DNA of 64,000 nt from Demequina gelatinilytica (lineage in GTDB: Bacteria; Actinomycetota; Actinomycetes; Actinomycetales; Demequinaceae): contig NZ_BBLV01000006.1 of NCBI RefSeq assembly GCF_000971115.1, positions 124,001 through 188,000 on the forward strand, in the 5' to 3' direction. Made by a program: the position numbers and the translations under genes. Below the pieces are notes generated by a model, which was not told the origin of the DNA, searched no databases, and saw only the letters and a list, made by a program, of their open reading frames with translations. Position 1 is the first letter of the stretch. Each line of letters begins with the position of its first letter. Positions 1 through 8,742 of this stretch are shown one piece after another.

Positions 1-2
1 GG

Positions 3-1076
3 ATCATGACGCTGGCGTCGCTCGCCGGCCTTGCCGTGTCACGCCGCCTGGGCCTCACCCAGCGCATCCTCGCCGCGGGCGAGTCCCGCGCCTCCGGCCT
101 TGGCGACCTCGCGTCGCTGCTGCGCACCGTCATCGTCGTCTCGACCACCGTGGAGCTGGTCATCGCGGCGATCCTCATCCCGCGCTTCCTCACGCTCGAC
201 TACGGCTGGCCCAAGTCGCTGGGCTACTCGCTGTTCTACGGGGTATCCGCGTTCAACAACGCGGGCTTCTCCCCCGATCCCGTGGGCCTGTACCCGTATG
301 CCGGCGACCTATGGATGCTGGTGCCCATCGCGATGGGCGTCTTCATCGGCGCGCTCGGCTACCCCGTGTACCTCAACCTGCTGCGCGAGCGGAACCCGAG
401 GAAGTGGTCGCTCCACACCAAGCTCACGCTCGTCACGGTCACGGTGCTGGCCTTCATCTCCGCATCGTTCCTCGCGGTGTTCGAGTGGACCAACCCGGAC
501 ACGCTCGGCGACCACTCCTCCGGCAAGACCATCGGCAACATCTTCTTCCAGTCGATCAACCAGCGCTCGGGCGGCTTCGCGTCCTTCGACATCGGGCTCG
601 CGCGCGAGCAGACGTGGCTGCTCGAGGACGTCCTGATGTTCGTCGGCGGCGGATCCGGGTCGACGGCGGGCGGCATCCGCGTCACCACGCTGGCCGTGCT
701 GGTGCTGGCCGCGTGGGCCGAGGCGCGCGGTCGCCGCGACATCGAGGCGTTCGGCAAGCGCATCGGCACCGAGGTGCTGCGCGTCGCGGTATCCATCACG
801 CTCATGGGCCTCATGGTGGTCATCATCGCGACCGGCATCTTCATGTGGCAGACCGACATCGCCCTCGACCGTGCGCTCTACGAGGTGGTCTCCGCGTACG
901 CGACATGCGGCCTTTCGACCGGCATCACCGGCTCCATCGACGGCGATGCGAAGATGACCTTGATCATCACGATGTACCTGGGACGCGTGGGCTCGCTCAC
1001 GCTCGCCTCGGCGCTCATGCTCAACCGGCAGCGCCGCGTGATCCGGTACCCGTCAGAAAGGCCGATCATTGGCTAG
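3..1076 (+). CDS. TrkH/KtrB-type potassium uptake membrane subunit (5' truncated)
   Basis: Pore-forming subunit of a TrkH/KtrB/HKT-type potassium uptake system in the cytoplasmic membrane. The frame is open at the left window edge, so the N-terminal part of the protein is missing and the in-frame ATG at 6 is internal. Of the 356 visible residues, three of the four family pore loops can be recognised: 'AFNNAGF' near residue 82, 'NQRSGGF' near 185 and 'ATCGLSTGIT' near 299, with 'STAGGIRVTT' near 219 between loops. Hydrophobic segments alternate with basic loops. The stop codon overlaps the TTG start of the TrkA-type gene by 8 nt, so the two subunits are translationally coupled. Family assignment is firm; whether the ion partner is K+ alone or K+/Na+ cannot be read from the sequence. 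Confidence 0.93.
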   Translation: MMTLASLAGLAVSRRLGLTQRILAAGESRASGLGDLASLLRTVIVVSTTVELVIAAILIPRFLTLDYGWPKSLGYSLFYGVSAFNNAGFSPDPVGLYPYAGDLWMLVPIAMGVFIGALGYPVYLNLLRERNPRKWSLHTKLTLVTVTVLAFISASFLAVFEWTNPDTLGDHSSGKTIGNIFFQSINQRSGGFASFDIGLAREQTWLLEDVLMFVGGGSGSTAGGIRVTTLAVLVLAAWAEARGRRDIEAFGKRIGTEVLRVAVSITLMGLMVVIIATGIFMWQTDIALDRALYEVVSAYATCGLSTGITGSIDGDAKMTLIITMYLGRVGSLTLASALMLNRQRRVIRYPSERPIIG

Positions 1077-1734
1077 CAACGACTCGACCGCCGCCGGCGT
1101 CATCGTCTTCGGGCTGGGACGCTTCGGTTCCGCGATCGCGGACACGCTCGACAACATGGACGTCGAGGTGCTCGGCGTCGAGCGCGATCCCGCCGTGGTC
1201 GAGCGCTGGTCCAAGCGCATCCCCTGCGTCGAGGCCGACGGCACGGATCCGCGCGCGATGGAGCAGATCGGCGCGCAGGACTTCTCCGCGGCCGTCGTGG
1301 GCGTCGGCACGTCGCTCGAGGCGTCGGTGCTCATCACCGGCAACCTGGTCGACATCGGCGTCAAGGAGATCTGGGCCAAGGCGACGTCCGTCGAGCACAA
1401 GCGCATCCTCGAGCGCATCGGCGCCCACCACGTGGTGCTGCCCGAGGCCGAGGCCGGCGCACGCATCGCCCACTCCGTCGGCGGCAACATGCTCGACTAC
1501 ATCGAGATCGAGGACGGCTTCACCATCGTGAAGATGTCCGCCCCCAAGGAGACCCACCACTTCACGCTCGAGAAGCTGGACCTGCAGGGCTCCTACGGCG
1601 TCCACGTCATCGGCGTGAAGCGCGCGGGTGAGGAGTTCGAGTACGCCCGCCCGGACACGGTCGTGGGTCCCGAGGACCTGCTGGTGGTCGCGGGCGAGGG
1701 CGAGCTGCTCGAGCGCTTCTCGCAGCGGCCGTAG
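1069..1734 (+). CDS. TrkA/KtrA-type regulatory subunit (RCK domains)
   Basis: Cytoplasmic nucleotide-binding subunit that gates the TrkH/KtrB channel encoded just upstream. The 221 residues hold an N-terminal TrkA-N (RCK) Rossmann fold with the motif 'FGLGRFG' near residue 15 and an acidic end of beta-2 ('GVERD'), followed from about residue 140 by a TrkA-C domain. The start is TTG at 1069, inside the end of the preceding gene, with GAAAGG as ribosome binding site about 7 nt upstream; no better in-frame ATG lies near. Length and order match KtrA/KtrB pairs. A short stem-loop at 1746-1765 follows and may end transcription from both sides. Confidence 0.93.
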   Translation: MASNDSTAAGVIVFGLGRFGSAIADTLDNMDVEVLGVERDPAVVERWSKRIPCVEADGTDPRAMEQIGAQDFSAAVVGVGTSLEASVLITGNLVDIGVKEIWAKATSVEHKRILERIGAHHVVLPEAEAGARIAHSVGGNMLDYIEIEDGFTIVKMSAPKETHHFTLEKLDLQGSYGVHVIGVKRAGEEFEYARPDTVVGPEDLLVVAGEGELLERFSQRP

Positions 1735-1745
1735 GGACGATGCGC

Positions 1746-1765
1746 GCCGGACCGGCGCGTCCGGC
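1746..1765. terminator. possible bidirectional terminator stem-loop
   Basis: Seven-base perfect inverted repeat (GCCGGAC/GTCCGGC, 6-nt loop) in the 33-nt gap between the convergent trkA-type and anti-sigma genes. No U-run follows, so the assignment rests on position and pairing only. Confidence 0.4.
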
Positions 1766-1767
1766 CG

Positions 1768-2493
1768 TCAGCCTTCGAGGACGCCGCGGGTGATCGAGTC
1801 GCCCGAGTGCGTCGGGTCGCCGTCGGCCGGCTCGATCGAGATGTCGACGATGGGGAAGCTCGCGACGTCGTAGCCCGGCGGGATCTCGAACTCCCCGTGG
1901 TCGCCGGTGAGGAAGCCCACCGACACCATCCCGACCACCTCGGGGTCGATCAGCCACACCTCGAGAGAGCCCGCCTGCGTCGCGACGTAGGTCGTGTCGA
2001 CCACGAGCACCTCGGAGCCGTCGTCCCGCTGCTCGACGCGGGCGGTGCCCGCTGGGGCCTCGGTCGCGAGGTCCGCGAGGGAGGCCTGCGCGACGAGCAC
2101 CTCGCTTGGAGCGCCATCGCGGGCGAGCAGCGAGACCCCGAACGCACCGATCGCGACGCCGGCGGCCGCCGCTGCCCCGACCACCCACGGGCGGAACATG
2201 TGGTCCGGCTCGCGACGACGCCGCACGCCACGCGCGGACGTGAGCGGCACCGTCCTCGCTGGCGCCGCATCGTCCCCGGCAGCCACCTCGGCCTCGATCG
2301 CGGACCAGAGAGCGTCCGGCGCCGCGACGAGGGGCGACGAGGACCCCGCGTCCACCAGCGTCGCCTGGAGCGCACGGAGCGCGTCGACCTCGCGGGCGCA
2401 GCGTTCGCACGCCGCGACGTGAGCCGCGTCGGAGGCATCGACCGGATCGCCGAGCGCGATCGCGGCCAGGGTCGCATCGTCACAGTGACGCAT
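1768..2493 (-). CDS. RskA-family anti-sigma factor
   Basis: Membrane-anchored anti-sigma factor of the anti-sigma-K (RskA) family, expected to hold the ECF sigma factor encoded immediately upstream until a signal triggers its proteolysis. The 241-residue protein has an N-terminal zinc-type anti-sigma helix with HxxxCxxC ('HVAACERC', residues 25-32), one membrane helix near residues 103-123 and a C-terminal extracytoplasmic RskA domain with the typical 'GSLEVWLID' strand. Its first 14 nt overlap the end of the sigma gene, giving 1:1 coupled translation. It is the last gene of the DUF4397-sortase-sigma-anti-sigma operon. The nearby fusion protein (4870-6045) carries a related C-terminal half, which suggests a past duplication. 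Confidence 0.9.
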   Translation of the reverse strand: MRHCDDATLAAIALGDPVDASDAAHVAACERCAREVDALRALQATLVDAGSSSPLVAAPDALWSAIEAEVAAGDDAAPARTVPLTSARGVRRRREPDHMFRPWVVGAAAAAGVAIGAFGVSLLARDGAPSEVLVAQASLADLATEAPAGTARVEQRDDGSEVLVVDTTYVATQAGSLEVWLIDPEVVGMVSVGFLTGDHGEFEIPPGYDVASFPIVDISIEPADGDPTHSGDSITRGVLEG

Positions 2494-3070
2494 CGGCGGC
2501 CTCCAATCCTCGTCGCAACGCCACCAGGGAACGCCTCAGGTGGCTCTTGACCGTACCGAGCGGCATCCGCAGCTCGGTCGCGATCTGTTCATGGGTGCGC
2601 CCCTCGAAGAACGCGAGCTTCACGATGGTCGACCGCGGCGGCCCGAGGTTCTCGACCTCGCCTCGCACCACGATGCGGTCGGCCTCGTGCGCGAGCGGGT
2701 CCGCCGTGGACTCCTCGACGGCCTGGCGCGCCGCGTCGAGGCGGCGGCGGTCCCGCGTGCGCGAGGCGAGCGCGTCGGCGATCACGCGACGCGCGATCCC
2801 GACCACCCAGCCGCGCGCCGAGCCGCGGTCGGGATCGAAGCCGGTCCGCGACCTCCACGCCGCGACGTAGATCTGCTGGGTGACGTCCTCGGCCTCGGCC
2901 CGGTCGCCGAGCGCGCGCAGAGCCAGGGTGAAGACGAGCGACGAGGACTCCCGGTACAGGCGCTCGAGCGATCCGTCGGCCCCTGCGGCGAACTCGTGGT
3001 CGAGCGAGCGGTCGTCGGACGCGCCCTCAGGCTCGACCGCCTCCGCCACCATCGCCGCCCTCACGCTCAC
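2480..3070 (-). CDS. ECF sigma factor (SigK-like)
   Basis: RNA polymerase sigma factor of the extracytoplasmic-function type, 196 residues. Sigma region 2 runs from about residue 35 ('LYRESSSLVFTLALR', then 'AEDVTQQIYVAAWR' and 'GWVVGIARR') and region 4 lies near residues 140-185, including the recognition-helix stretch 'MPLGTVKSHLRRSL'. The gene starts at a GTG whose last bases overlap the sortase stop as GTGA, and it overlaps the anti-sigma gene by 14 nt, so sortase, sigma and anti-sigma are one coupled unit. The operon suggests that the sigma factor controls surface-protein display. SigK-like grouping follows from the RskA partner and is an inference. Confidence 0.92.
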   Translation of the reverse strand: MSVRAAMVAEAVEPEGASDDRSLDHEFAAGADGSLERLYRESSSLVFTLALRALGDRAEAEDVTQQIYVAAWRSRTGFDPDRGSARGWVVGIARRVIADALASRTRDRRRLDAARQAVEESTADPLAHEADRIVVRGEVENLGPPRSTIVKLAFFEGRTHEQIATELRMPLGTVKSHLRRSLVALRRGLEAADASL

Positions 3071-3741
3071 CGGGGATCATCCTCGGGGTAGGCCCAGACG
3101 AGGACGTTGTCCTCGTAATGTCGCACGTCGGCATCCCAACGTCCACCACACGTCACCAGCACGAGGGCCCTCTCGGCGGCCCCGAACGCCACCGAGAGGT
3201 CGACCTCGCGCTTGGACGTCTGCTCGACGCGGTCGACCAGGTAGACGACCGTTCGCCCGTCGTCGAGGCCCACCAGGACGCGGTCGCCGGGGCGCGCCTC
3301 GCGCAGGGCTGCGAAGGGGCCCAACCCGACCACGCCATCGTCCACGTGGGCCGCCAGCACGGCGTTCCCGTCCCCGCGCGGACCGCCGCCGGGGTTCCCC
3401 GCCGCGCGGAACCATCCGGCCGTCTCCGCGCTGTCCGGGAGCTCCATGCCGCCTTCAGCGTCGAGCCCGACGCCGACCACCGGCATGTCGATACCGAGCC
3501 GCTCGACCACGAGCCGCGCCGGCGCGGAGCGCCGCGCCACCACGCGCGCGTCGGCGCGCTGCACCGCCACCGGGCCGACGATGACGGGTGCCGTCACGGC
3601 CGCGACCGTGTCGGGCGATGACGCCGAGCCGGGGGTCGGCACCGTGGGCACCGCCGTCCGACCCTCGGCCGGGGCACACGCGGCGAGCAGGGCGGCGAGC
3701 ACCGCCGCGGTCCCGATGCGGGGGACGCATCCCGTTCGCAT
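3067..3741 (-). CDS. sortase-family transpeptidase with lipoprotein signal
   Basis: Predicted class E/F-type sortase, which would link surface proteins to the cell wall. The ATG at 3741 is chosen because AGGAGG lies about 7 nt upstream and it opens directly into a lipoprotein signal peptide ending 'LLAAC' with Cys22; upstream in-frame codons give low-complexity sequence. In the 224 residues the catalytic triad can be placed at His132 ('LAAHVD'), Cys198 ('VTCGG') and Arg207. The lipobox means this enzyme is probably anchored by lipid rather than by a plain helix, which is less usual. It lies between a DUF4397 surface protein and an ECF sigma gene. The neighbouring DUF4397 protein has no LPXTG-like motif, so the substrates are probably encoded elsewhere. 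Confidence 0.85.
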   Translation of the reverse strand: MRTGCVPRIGTAAVLAALLAACAPAEGRTAVPTVPTPGSASSPDTVAAVTAPVIVGPVAVQRADARVVARRSAPARLVVERLGIDMPVVGVGLDAEGGMELPDSAETAGWFRAAGNPGGGPRGDGNAVLAAHVDDGVVGLGPFAALREARPGDRVLVGLDDGRTVVYLVDRVEQTSKREVDLSVAFGAAERALVLVTCGGRWDADVRHYEDNVLVWAYPEDDPR

Positions 3742-3812
3742 GGCGAGCCTCCTGTCGGACAAGGTCGGAGCGGGGCGCGAGGGGGAGCCGCGCCCCGCTC
3801 CGGGAGTGGACG

Positions 3813-4625
3813 TCAGCGGCGGACCAGCACGGCCCGGGTCGCGAACCCGCCTGCGATCAGCACGAGTCCTGCGGCCACCACGACGCCCACCGGGACGCCC
3901 GCATCGTCCGCGGCGAGGCCCTGGGTGCCGGCGCTCACCGCGCCGGGCATGTCCGCGTGCGTCGCGACCGTCTGCGCGGCGACCGCAAGGCTGCCGCCCT
4001 CGGCCGAGCCCCACGCGTACACGATGGTGTTGACCGCCTCCTCGATGGCCACGTCGGTGGGCCCGAGCACAGGGTCGGTCTCACCCGCGAGGGAGACCGC
4101 AGCCTCGTAGGTCCCCACCGGCAGGTCCGCCATGACCTCGTCGGGGTTGGCGAGGCTCTCGAAGACCACGTCGCCGTCGGCCCACACGTCGACCGCGGGG
4201 GCGGCTGCGACATGGCGCACCGTCAGGCGGCCCTCGCCCGAGGCGGGCGCGGTGAGGTCGTTGGTGAAGAGCGTCGCCGTCGGGTCGCCTGCCTCGTCGA
4301 GGTGCGCCACGGCGGTGTAGCTCATCCCCTCCTCGAGGGGCAGGTCGACGGGTCCGAGCACGGGGTCGGAGTCGTCGGCCGCATCGGCGGCGGTGATCGC
4401 GACGGAGTAGGTGCCGGGATCGAGGTCCAGCGGACCCGCGAGGTCGCCCGGCGCGAAGTCGTCGAGCGTGAGGGCGCCGTCCACGTAGACGTCGACGGTG
4501 AGGTCCGGGACGCCGTGGAGCACCGAGAGCTCGGCCTTCCCGTCGTCGACGGCGAGCGCCGGAGCAGCGGTACCCGCTGCGAGCAGCGTGCCGGCGGCGA
4601 TGCCGGCGAGGATCGAGGTGCGCAT
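3813..4625 (-). CDS. DUF4397 surface protein, secreted and C-terminally membrane anchored
   Basis: Exported protein of 270 residues with an Ala-rich signal peptide (first ~27 residues, 'LAAGTAAPALA'), two tandem DUF4397 beta-sandwich domains (about residues 30-130 and 135-235, each opening with 'LSVLHGVPDLTVDVYVDG' or 'LTVRHVAAAPAVDVWADG') and a C-terminal hydrophobic helix followed by 'RAVLVRR'. The ATG at 4625 is preferred over the ATG at 4631 because GGAAGGAG sits 6 nt upstream of it. No LPXTG-type sorting motif precedes the C-terminal helix, so it may simply stay in the membrane. It is the first gene of the operon with sortase, sigma and anti-sigma. DUF4397 proteins occur with sortases and RskA systems in actinobacteria, but their function is unknown. 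Confidence 0.85.
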   Translation of the reverse strand: MRTSILAGIAAGTLLAAGTAAPALAVDDGKAELSVLHGVPDLTVDVYVDGALTLDDFAPGDLAGPLDLDPGTYSVAITAADAADDSDPVLGPVDLPLEEGMSYTAVAHLDEAGDPTATLFTNDLTAPASGEGRLTVRHVAAAPAVDVWADGDVVFESLANPDEVMADLPVGTYEAAVSLAGETDPVLGPTDVAIEEAVNTIVYAWGSAEGGSLAVAAQTVATHADMPGAVSAGTQGLAADDAGVPVGVVVAAGLVLIAGGFATRAVLVRR

Positions 4626-4869
4626 GTCCATCTCCTTCCATCCGGGCGGCCGCCGGGGTGCGACGCGCCTCTGTCCGGTACTTCCGGGGAAGGGCCGCGC
4701 TTGGATGCACCCGCCGGTTGATTTCGCTGTGAGCGAACTGCTCACCCGACACTTCCAACGGAGTTCGGCGCGACACGCCGTGCCAGGGGGACGATGCGCG
4801 GCGACACGCCGGCGAACCAGGACAAGGTCCGTTGCGGCTGTCGGAGGGCGGCGGGGGGACGGGGAACGT

Positions 4870-6045
4870 TCAGTCGAGGTCGCCGGCGGCGATCACGTCG
4901 CCGGTGCGTGCCGGGTCCCCGTCCCAGGGCTCGCGGCTGATCTCGATCCGGGCACCCACCGCGCTCGGAAGCCCGGCGGGGAGCGCCACCTCGTGGTGCG
5001 CAGAGGTGACCTGACCGAGCGAGACGGGCGGCACCTCGCCGCTGACGAGCCACGCCTCGAGGTACGCATCGGGATACTCGCGGTACACGCCGTCGATGAC
5101 CAGCACCTGGTCGCCGTCGGAGGTCTCCTCGATCCAGACCTGACCGGCATCGGCACCGGAGCGCGGGTCCTCGAGCGTCGCGGAGGCGATCGCGGCTCGG
5201 TCGTCCTGCATGAACGCCTGCCCGAGCGCGACCGCGAGCGCGACCAGCAGGCTCGAGGCGACGATCGCGACACCCATCACCATGGTGCGGCGGCGCTGGG
5301 CGCGTGCCGCATCGTCCCTCGCCTGGGCTCGCCAGTCGACCTCGACCGGTGCGCCCGCATCGACGGCGTCGCGGACCTCGTCCCACAGGCCGTCGCGCGG
5401 AGGGACCACCGCGCCCGTGACGCGCATGCGCGTCACCGCGCCGACCAGGTCGTTGAGAGAGCGCCAGGCCGTCTTGCACTCGCGGCACTGCGCGATGTGC
5501 TCGCGCCCTCCGTCCGCGATGCGGATCCCGAGCGCGCGCGACGCGAGCGACTCGACGGGCACGTGGCCCTCCCCGGGCCTCGGGCCCGTCCAGAGCGCGA
5601 GCAACGAGTCGCGCAGGAGCACCTCGAGATCGTCCTCGGGCATCTCGAGGCAGCGCGCGAGCTCGAACCGCGGCTCGCCCTCGACCAGCGCGCGCTGGAG
5701 CACGATGCGACGGTCCTCCTCGAGCCCGTCGAGAGCCGCGGCGATGAGGATGCGGTCCGCCTCGGCGAGCACCGCGGAGGCGTCGGTGACGGCCTCCCCG
5801 TCCGTGGGCGCATCGTCCAGGGCCACGAGCTTGGCGCGCACGCGCCGCTCGAGGTCGCCCGTGATCCGGTCCGCGGCCTCGTGCAGGAGCTCGCGCGAGT
5901 CGAGCGCGCCGGACGCGGCGGCGGACGCGAAGACGCGGCGGACGATGTCCTCGGCCTCCTCGACGGAGCCGAGCGAGCGCAGCGCGAGGGTGTGAACCAG
6001 CGCGCCGGACTCCCGGTACGCGTCCTCGACCTCAGGCTCACACAT
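4870..6045 (-). CDS. natural fusion of a degenerate ECF sigma factor with an RskA-type anti-sigma factor
   Basis: Single 391-residue protein combining both halves of a sigma/anti-sigma pair. Residues 5-45 match region 2.1-2.2 of the neighbouring sigma factor ('AYRESGALVHTLALRSLG' against 'LYRESSSLVFTLALRALG'), residues 95-155 take the place of region 4, residues 183-190 are an HxxxCxxC zinc motif ('HIAQCREC'), residues 255-276 a membrane helix, and residues 290-391 an RskA-like outer domain. The DNA-reading parts have decayed: the conserved Trp of region 2 is gone and the region 4 recognition helix reads 'MPEDDLEVLLRDSL' instead of 'MPLGTVKSHLRRSL'. The ATG at 6045 has AGGGGG 6 nt upstream. 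It probably no longer directs transcription and may act as a membrane sensor or a decoy. Confidence 0.82.
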   Translation of the reverse strand: MCEPEVEDAYRESGALVHTLALRSLGSVEEAEDIVRRVFASAAASGALDSRELLHEAADRITGDLERRVRAKLVALDDAPTDGEAVTDASAVLAEADRILIAAALDGLEEDRRIVLQRALVEGEPRFELARCLEMPEDDLEVLLRDSLLALWTGPRPGEGHVPVESLASRALGIRIADGGREHIAQCRECKTAWRSLNDLVGAVTRMRVTGAVVPPRDGLWDEVRDAVDAGAPVEVDWRAQARDDAARAQRRRTMVMGVAIVASSLLVALAVALGQAFMQDDRAAIASATLEDPRSGADAGQVWIEETSDGDQVLVIDGVYREYPDAYLEAWLVSGEVPPVSLGQVTSAHHEVALPAGLPSAVGARIEISREPWDGDPARTGDVIAAGDLD

Positions 6046-6113
6046 GCGCAACCCCCTGTTCCACGGCAGTGTGCCACGCACCTCCCGGGACCCGACACCC
6101 CCACCGGCATAGC

Positions 6114-6142
6114 GAGGGCGCCGCGGCAACCGCGGCGCCCTC
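6114..6142 (-). terminator. terminator hairpin after cellobiose phosphorylase
   Basis: Perfect 13-bp GC-rich stem (GAGGGCGCCGCGG and its complement) with a CAA loop, 20 nt beyond the stop codon of the GH94 gene and before the sigma/anti-sigma fusion gene on the same strand. Confidence 0.7.
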
Positions 6143-6161
6143 AGCCTCGACCTTCACCGGT

Positions 6162-8585
6162 TCAGACCGTCGCGACGACCTCCACCACGGAGCCCGGCGC
6201 GGCGTACGGGACGAGCGACCCCTCAACGGCCTCTCCGTCCACGGTGAGCGACGCGCCCTTGCCACCCGAGTTGGTCACCTTGATGACGTAGGTCGCGCCG
6301 CGGATCACGCGGCGGACCGTGTACTCGGAGACCTCGGCGCCGATGCACGGGTCGACCACCAGGCCGTCGTAGTCGGCGCGCACGCCCAGCAGGTACTGGG
6401 AGACGGTCACGAAGTTCCACGACGCGGTGCCCGTGAGCCACGAGTTCTTGGCCTCGCCGTGACGGATCGCGTCCTTGCCGGCGATCATCTGCGCGTAGAC
6501 GTAGGGCTCGAGGCGGTGCACCTCGGAGATCTCCTCGCGGTACGCGGGCGTGATGCGCTTGTAGTGGTCCCACGCCTGCTCGGAGCGGCCCACCACGGTC
6601 TCCGCGATGATGACCCACGGGTTGTTGTGGCAGAAGATGCCCGCGTTCTCCTTGTAGCCCGGCGGGTAGGACGTGACCTCGCCCAGCTCGACGTGATACT
6701 CGGTGTAGGCCGGGTTGAGCAGCACGATGCCGTGGTCGGTACCCAGGCGCTCCTCGACCGCATCGAGGGCCTTGGCCGCGAGGCCCTCCTCGACGCCGAT
6801 GCCGCCCATGATGCAGAAGCCCTGCGGCTCGATCCAGATCTGGCCCTCGGGGTTCTCGGCGGAGCCGACCTTGTTGCCGAAGTAGTCGTAGGCGCGCAGG
6901 AACCACTCGCCGTCCCAGCCGTGCTCGATGACGGCGGCCTTCATCTCCTCGATGGCCTTCTCCGCGCGGTCCGCCTCGGCATCGTCCCCACGACGGCGCG
7001 CGAGCGCCGCATAGTCCGGCCCGATCGCCGCGAACATGCCGGCGATGAAGATCGACTCCGCGACGCCGCCGGTGCGGTTGCCGGTGGTCTGGAAGGACTC
7101 GCCGGGCTCGGTGGAGAAGCAGTTGAGGTTGAGGCAGTCGTTCCAGTCGGCGCGGCCGATGAGCGGGAGACCGTGCGGGCCGCGGTTGTTGAGCGGGTGG
7201 TCGAACGAGCGCTTGAGGTGCTCCATGAGGGAGGCGGCCTTGGACTCGTCGTTGTCGAACGGCACCGCCTCGTCGAGGATCGCGAAGTCGCCGGTCTCCT
7301 TGATGTAGGCGGCGACGCCGAGGATCAGCCACAGCGGGTCGTCGTTGAAGCCCGAGCCCAGCGTGTGGTTCCCGCGCTTGGTGAGCGGCTGGTACTGGTG
7401 GTACGCGCTGCCGTCCTCGAACTGCGTCGAGGCGATGTCGATGATGCGCTCACGGGCGCGCTCGGGGACCAGGTGGACGAAGCCGAGCAGGTCCTGCGAC
7501 GAGTCGCGGAAGCCCATGCCGCGGCCCATGCCGGTCTCGAAGAACGAGGCCGAGCGGGACATGTTGTAGGTCACCATGCACTGGTACTGGTTCCAGATGT
7601 TGACCATGCGGTCGAGCTTCTCGTGGCCCGACTCGACGGTGTACGAGCCCAGCAGGCCGTCCCAGTAGGCGTTGAGCTTCTCGAACTCGGCGAGCGTCTG
7701 CTCATCGGTGGCGAACCTCTCGAGCAGCTCGCGCGCGCCGTCCTTGCGGATGACGCCGGGCGCCTCCCACTTGTCGTCGCGCGGGTTCTCGAGGTAGCCG
7801 AGCACGAACGTGAAGGCCTTGGACTCGCCGGGCTCGAGGCTGACCTCGAGCTGGTGCGAGGCGATGGGGTACCAGCCGGAGGCGACGGAGTTGCCGGCCT
7901 TGCCCGCGTGCGGGACGGCGGCCTCGTCGAAGCCGTTGCCGAAGCCGAGGAAGGTGTCGCGGTCGGTGTCGAAGCCCGCGATCTCCGCGTTCACGCCGTA
8001 GACGGCGTAGTGGTCGCGACGCTCGCGGTACTCGGTCTTGTGATAGATCGCGCCGTCGACCACCTCGACCTCGCCGATCGAGAGGTTGCGCTGGTAGTTG
8101 GTCTGGTCGTCCTCGGCGTTCCAGAGGTTGAACTCGAGGAAGCTGAAGAGCGAGAAGCTCTTGGGGGCGCCCGAGGTGTTGGTCAGCTCGACGCGGTGGA
8201 TCTCCGCGTTGACGTCGACGGGGACGAAGAGCAGGACGCTCGCCTCGAGGCCGTTGCGGGAGCCGGTGATGCGCGTGTAGCCCATGCCGTGGCGGGTCTC
8301 GAACGAGTCGAGCTCGGTCTTGTAGGGACGGAAGCCGGGGCTCCACACGTCGCCGCCATCGTTGATGGAGAAGTAGCGGCCGCCGTCGTCCACCGGCACG
8401 TTGTTGTAGCGGTAGCGCGTGAGGCGGCGCAGCTTCGCGTCGCGGTAGAACGAGTAGCCGCCGCCGGTGTGCGACACCAGCCCGAAGAAGTCCTGGGCAC
8501 CCAGGTAGTTGATCCACGGGTACGGCGTGTGGGGCGTCGTGATGACGTACTCGCGCGCTTCGTCGTCGAAGTGGCCGAACTGCAT
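6162..8585 (-). CDS. cellobiose phosphorylase (GH94)
   Basis: Cytoplasmic phosphorylase that splits cellobiose with phosphate into glucose 1-phosphate and glucose. The 807 residues match the usual ~810-820 of bacterial cellobiose phosphorylases. The N-terminal beta-sandwich begins '[15 protein letters not shown]'; the (alpha/alpha)6 barrel contains '[12 protein letters not shown]', whose Asp480 corresponds to the family's general acid, and a late '[19 protein letters not shown]' stretch. The ATG at 8585 is chosen because homology starts there and GAAAGG lies upstream; the earlier in-frame start would add only basic low-complexity sequence. Two LacI-type palindromes just upstream suggest sugar-controlled expression. 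Laminaribiose or cellodextrin specificity is possible, but the sequence fits cellobiose phosphorylase best. The transporter is not next to it. Confidence 0.92.
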   Translation of the reverse strand: MQFGHFDDEAREYVITTPHTPYPWINYLGAQDFFGLVSHTGGGYSFYRDAKLRRLTRYRYNNVPVDDGGRYFSINDGGDVWSPGFRPYKTELDSFETRHGMGYTRITGSRNGLEASVLLFVPVDVNAEIHRVELTNTSGAPKSFSLFSFLEFNLWNAEDDQTNYQRNLSIGEVEVVDGAIYHKTEYRERRDHYAVYGVNAEIAGFDTDRDTFLGFGNGFDEAAVPHAGKAGNSVASGWYPIASHQLEVSLEPGESKAFTFVLGYLENPRDDKWEAPGVIRKDGARELLERFATDEQTLAEFEKLNAYWDGLLGSYTVESGHEKLDRMVNIWNQYQCMVTYNMSRSASFFETGMGRGMGFRDSSQDLLGFVHLVPERARERIIDIASTQFEDGSAYHQYQPLTKRGNHTLGSGFNDDPLWLILGVAAYIKETGDFAILDEAVPFDNDESKAASLMEHLKRSFDHPLNNRGPHGLPLIGRADWNDCLNLNCFSTEPGESFQTTGNRTGGVAESIFIAGMFAAIGPDYAALARRRGDDAEADRAEKAIEEMKAAVIEHGWDGEWFLRAYDYFGNKVGSAENPEGQIWIEPQGFCIMGGIGVEEGLAAKALDAVEERLGTDHGIVLLNPAYTEYHVELGEVTSYPPGYKENAGIFCHNNPWVIIAETVVGRSEQAWDHYKRITPAYREEISEVHRLEPYVYAQMIAGKDAIRHGEAKNSWLTGTASWNFVTVSQYLLGVRADYDGLVVDPCIGAEVSEYTVRRVIRGATYVIKVTNSGGKGASLTVDGEAVEGSLVPYAAPGSVVEVVATV

Positions 8586-8616
8586 GGGTGGTGCCTTTCG
8601 TCTGGCTGCGTTGCCG

Positions 8617-8630
8617 TGAGAGCGCTCTCT
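8617..8630. promoter_or_regulatory. CelR/LacI-type operator upstream of cellobiose phosphorylase
   Basis: TGAGAGCGCTCTCT contains the perfect 12-bp palindrome GAGAGCGCTCTC, 32 nt before the start codon. It closely resembles the actinobacterial CelR operator TGGGAGCGCTCCCA, known to respond to cellobiose. The regulator gene itself is not adjacent. Confidence 0.65.
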
Positions 8631-8654
8631 CGGGCGTGTTGCCCCCACTGTAAT

Positions 8655-8666
8655 CGAAACGATTCG
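8655..8666. promoter_or_regulatory. second LacI-family operator-like site
   Basis: CGAAACGATTCG is a near-palindrome of the GAAACGnTTC class used by many LacI-family repressors. It lies about 36 bp (centre to centre) upstream of the GAGAGCGCTCTC site, in the same promoter region. Confidence 0.4.
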
Positions 8667-8742
8667 TGCGTTGCGACCCCTGAAAGTCCCGGGGTCGCGA
8701 GGGCGGCTCACCGGAACGCGCCAAGAGGTCTCCGATCGCGCT

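Noticed and set aside
4703-4707. SigK-type -35 box upstream of the DUF4397 operon
   Set aside because: Only a five-base CATCC match with an imprecise -10 partner; too weak to annotate as a promoter.
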